Part shown: positions 6,052 to 6,339 of the stretch, piece by piece
Layout: every line of letters begins with the position of its first letter
Position numbering within the stretch: position 1 is the stretch's first letter
NCBI GenBank assembly: GCA_003565815.1
Contig: PXAS01000335.1
Location: forward strand, 1 to 6,339
Source of the DNA: PVC group bacterium
Lineage (GTDB): Bacteria; Verrucomicrobiota; Kiritimatiellia; SS1-B-03-39; UBA6053
Direction of reading: 5' to 3'
Length of the DNA: 6,339 nt
The notes under the pieces: model-generated
Seen by the model: only the letters and a program-made list of their open reading frames with translations
Databases searched by the model: none
Told to the model about the DNA's origin: nothing
Made by a program: the position numbers and the translations under genes

Positions 6052-6084
6052 CCGGGAGCCGTTTTCCCAGGCCCGGGTTTTTTT
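6052..6084 (+). terminator. possible rightward intrinsic terminator
   Basis: CCGGG (6052-6056) can pair with CCCGG (6072-6076), and one base later follow seven Ts (6078-6084). The loop is long (15 bases), and an inner GGGA/TCCC pairing competes. The long T-run is the best evidence. It would end any transcript coming from the helix-rich region to its left, since no rightward gene lies directly upstream. Confidence 0.3.
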
Positions 6085-6198
6085 GACGCGGCGGATGTGT
6101 TTTCAAAGCGGATTCTTGTTGCGCCGCCCGAGGTTTGGACGGCGTATCCGGGAGGGATTTGTGAGGTTTTTGACTTGCTCATTACAGCGGCTTCCCTC

Positions 6199-6238
6199 AG
6201 TATGACCCGAGGAGTTGCGGGGGGTGTTGTAGTATGAC
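6199..6238. promoter_or_regulatory. paired AGTATGAC direct repeats upstream of the right-edge frame
   Basis: AGTATGAC occurs at 6199-6206 and 6231-6238. The copies are 32 bp apart start to start, close to three helical turns, so both would face the same side of the DNA. They end 48 bp before the ATG at 6287. Such pairs are common operator layouts for phage and island regulators, but two 8-mers can also occur by chance. A TTGACA at 6252-6257 lies between them and the start, with only a poor -10 (GATCTT, 18-base spacing). Confidence 0.3.
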
Positions 6239-6286
6239 ATAGACCCCTACATTGACATCCTCCGTTGCTCCTGCCGATCTTTTCAG

Positions 6287-6339
6287 ATGAAAATCAAATC
6301 CAACACATCTAACACCCTGCCGCGTAGCGGCTTAGTTCA
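6287..6339 (+). CDS. partial open frame resembling the N-terminus of an AlpA-family regulator
   Basis: From ATG 6287 the frame stays open to the window edge: MKIKSNTSNTLPRSGLV and a last, incomplete codon (Q or H). A short polar lead followed by LPxxGLV(R/Q) is the usual opening of AlpA-type phage/genomic-island regulators. These are winged-helix relatives of excisionases, about 70-100 residues long, whose HTH comes just after this point. The HTH lies beyond the window, so the family is inferred from the opening pattern alone. No Shine-Dalgarno is seen. If correct, an integrase or other island genes should lie nearby to the right, and this gene would mark the window's right side as mobile-element territory. 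Confidence 0.35.
   Translation, partial: MKIKSNTSNTLPRSGLV

Larger units (their letters stand above)
5941..6286. other. gene-free stretch before the right-edge open frame
   Basis: No frame on either strand is convincing. The stretch holds a terminator-like hairpin (6052-6084), an 8-bp direct repeat AGTATGAC (6199-6206 and 6231-6238) and a GGGGT/ACCCC hairpin around the second repeat copy. It probably carries the control region of the frame that starts at 6287. Confidence 0.35.

Noticed and set aside
5871..6182. Leftward open frame of 103 codons starting MSKSKTSQIPPGY.
   Set aside because: It has no family resemblance and runs straight through the REP-like hairpin. Its composition is ordinary for the complement of this GT-rich stretch.
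5110..6286. Searched by eye for tRNA, tmRNA, CRISPR repeats, retron or diversity-generating reverse transcriptase, and insertion-sequence transposase.
   Set aside because: No T-loop motif, no regular repeat-spacer pattern and no transposase or reverse-transcriptase motif was found.
6319..6331. GCCGC-GTA-GCGGC palindrome sharing CCGCGTAGCGG with the REP-like hairpin.
   Set aside because: It lacks the GTAG foot and lies in the frame starting at 6287, encoding LPRSG. The similarity is probably coincidental, though a second REP-related copy cannot be excluded.

Overview
The window comes from a diderm (Gram-negative type) bacterium with moderately GC-rich DNA. The Gram-negative class of aspartate-semialdehyde dehydrogenase, a GT-C membrane glycosyltransferase-like protein and what looks like the end of an outer-membrane beta-barrel protein all support this. 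The phylum cannot be fixed from the sequence. The short stand-alone YdeI/OmdA-type protein and the style of the Rrf2 regulator would suit Verrucomicrobiota-like or proteobacterial lineages, but that is only a lean.

Left half (1-3958), all leftward genes. An intact asd gene (3168-2056), with a plausible promoter and ribosome site, is followed with a 20-bp overlap by a large polytopic membrane protein of the GT-C/PMT type (2075-105). That protein probably starts at TTG and is translationally coupled to asd. A further leftward gene may begin at the extreme left edge. Upstream of asd lies an Rrf2-family regulator (3892-3446) with three C-terminal cysteines suited to an Fe-S cluster. The 277-bp gap between it and asd holds two strong dyads that share a core.

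Middle (about 3936-4700), rightward and decaying. A porin-like beta-barrel gene survives as fragments in different frames and ends in a typical C-terminal outer-membrane signature. Next to it is a DoxX-family gene that kept a strong ribosome site, first membrane segment and last segment but lost the middle and its frame. Both look like pseudogenes. They are followed by an intact small YdeI/OmdA-type gene (4840-5109) with its own promoter candidate.

Right part (5110-6286) has no convincing gene over almost 1.2 kb. It holds a cluster of GC-rich hairpins, a stretch of about 450 bp rich in potential RNA helices including a pseudoknot-compatible arrangement, a GTAG-preceded perfect hairpin resembling REP elements, and a terminator-like hairpin with seven Ts. 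At the right edge an open frame starts at 6287 whose first 17 codons resemble an AlpA-type phage/island regulator. This suggests, without proving it, that the gene-poor stretch is the flank of a mobile element. The metabolic left half is ordinary; the unusual material is the decay zone and the 1.2-kb non-coding stretch.
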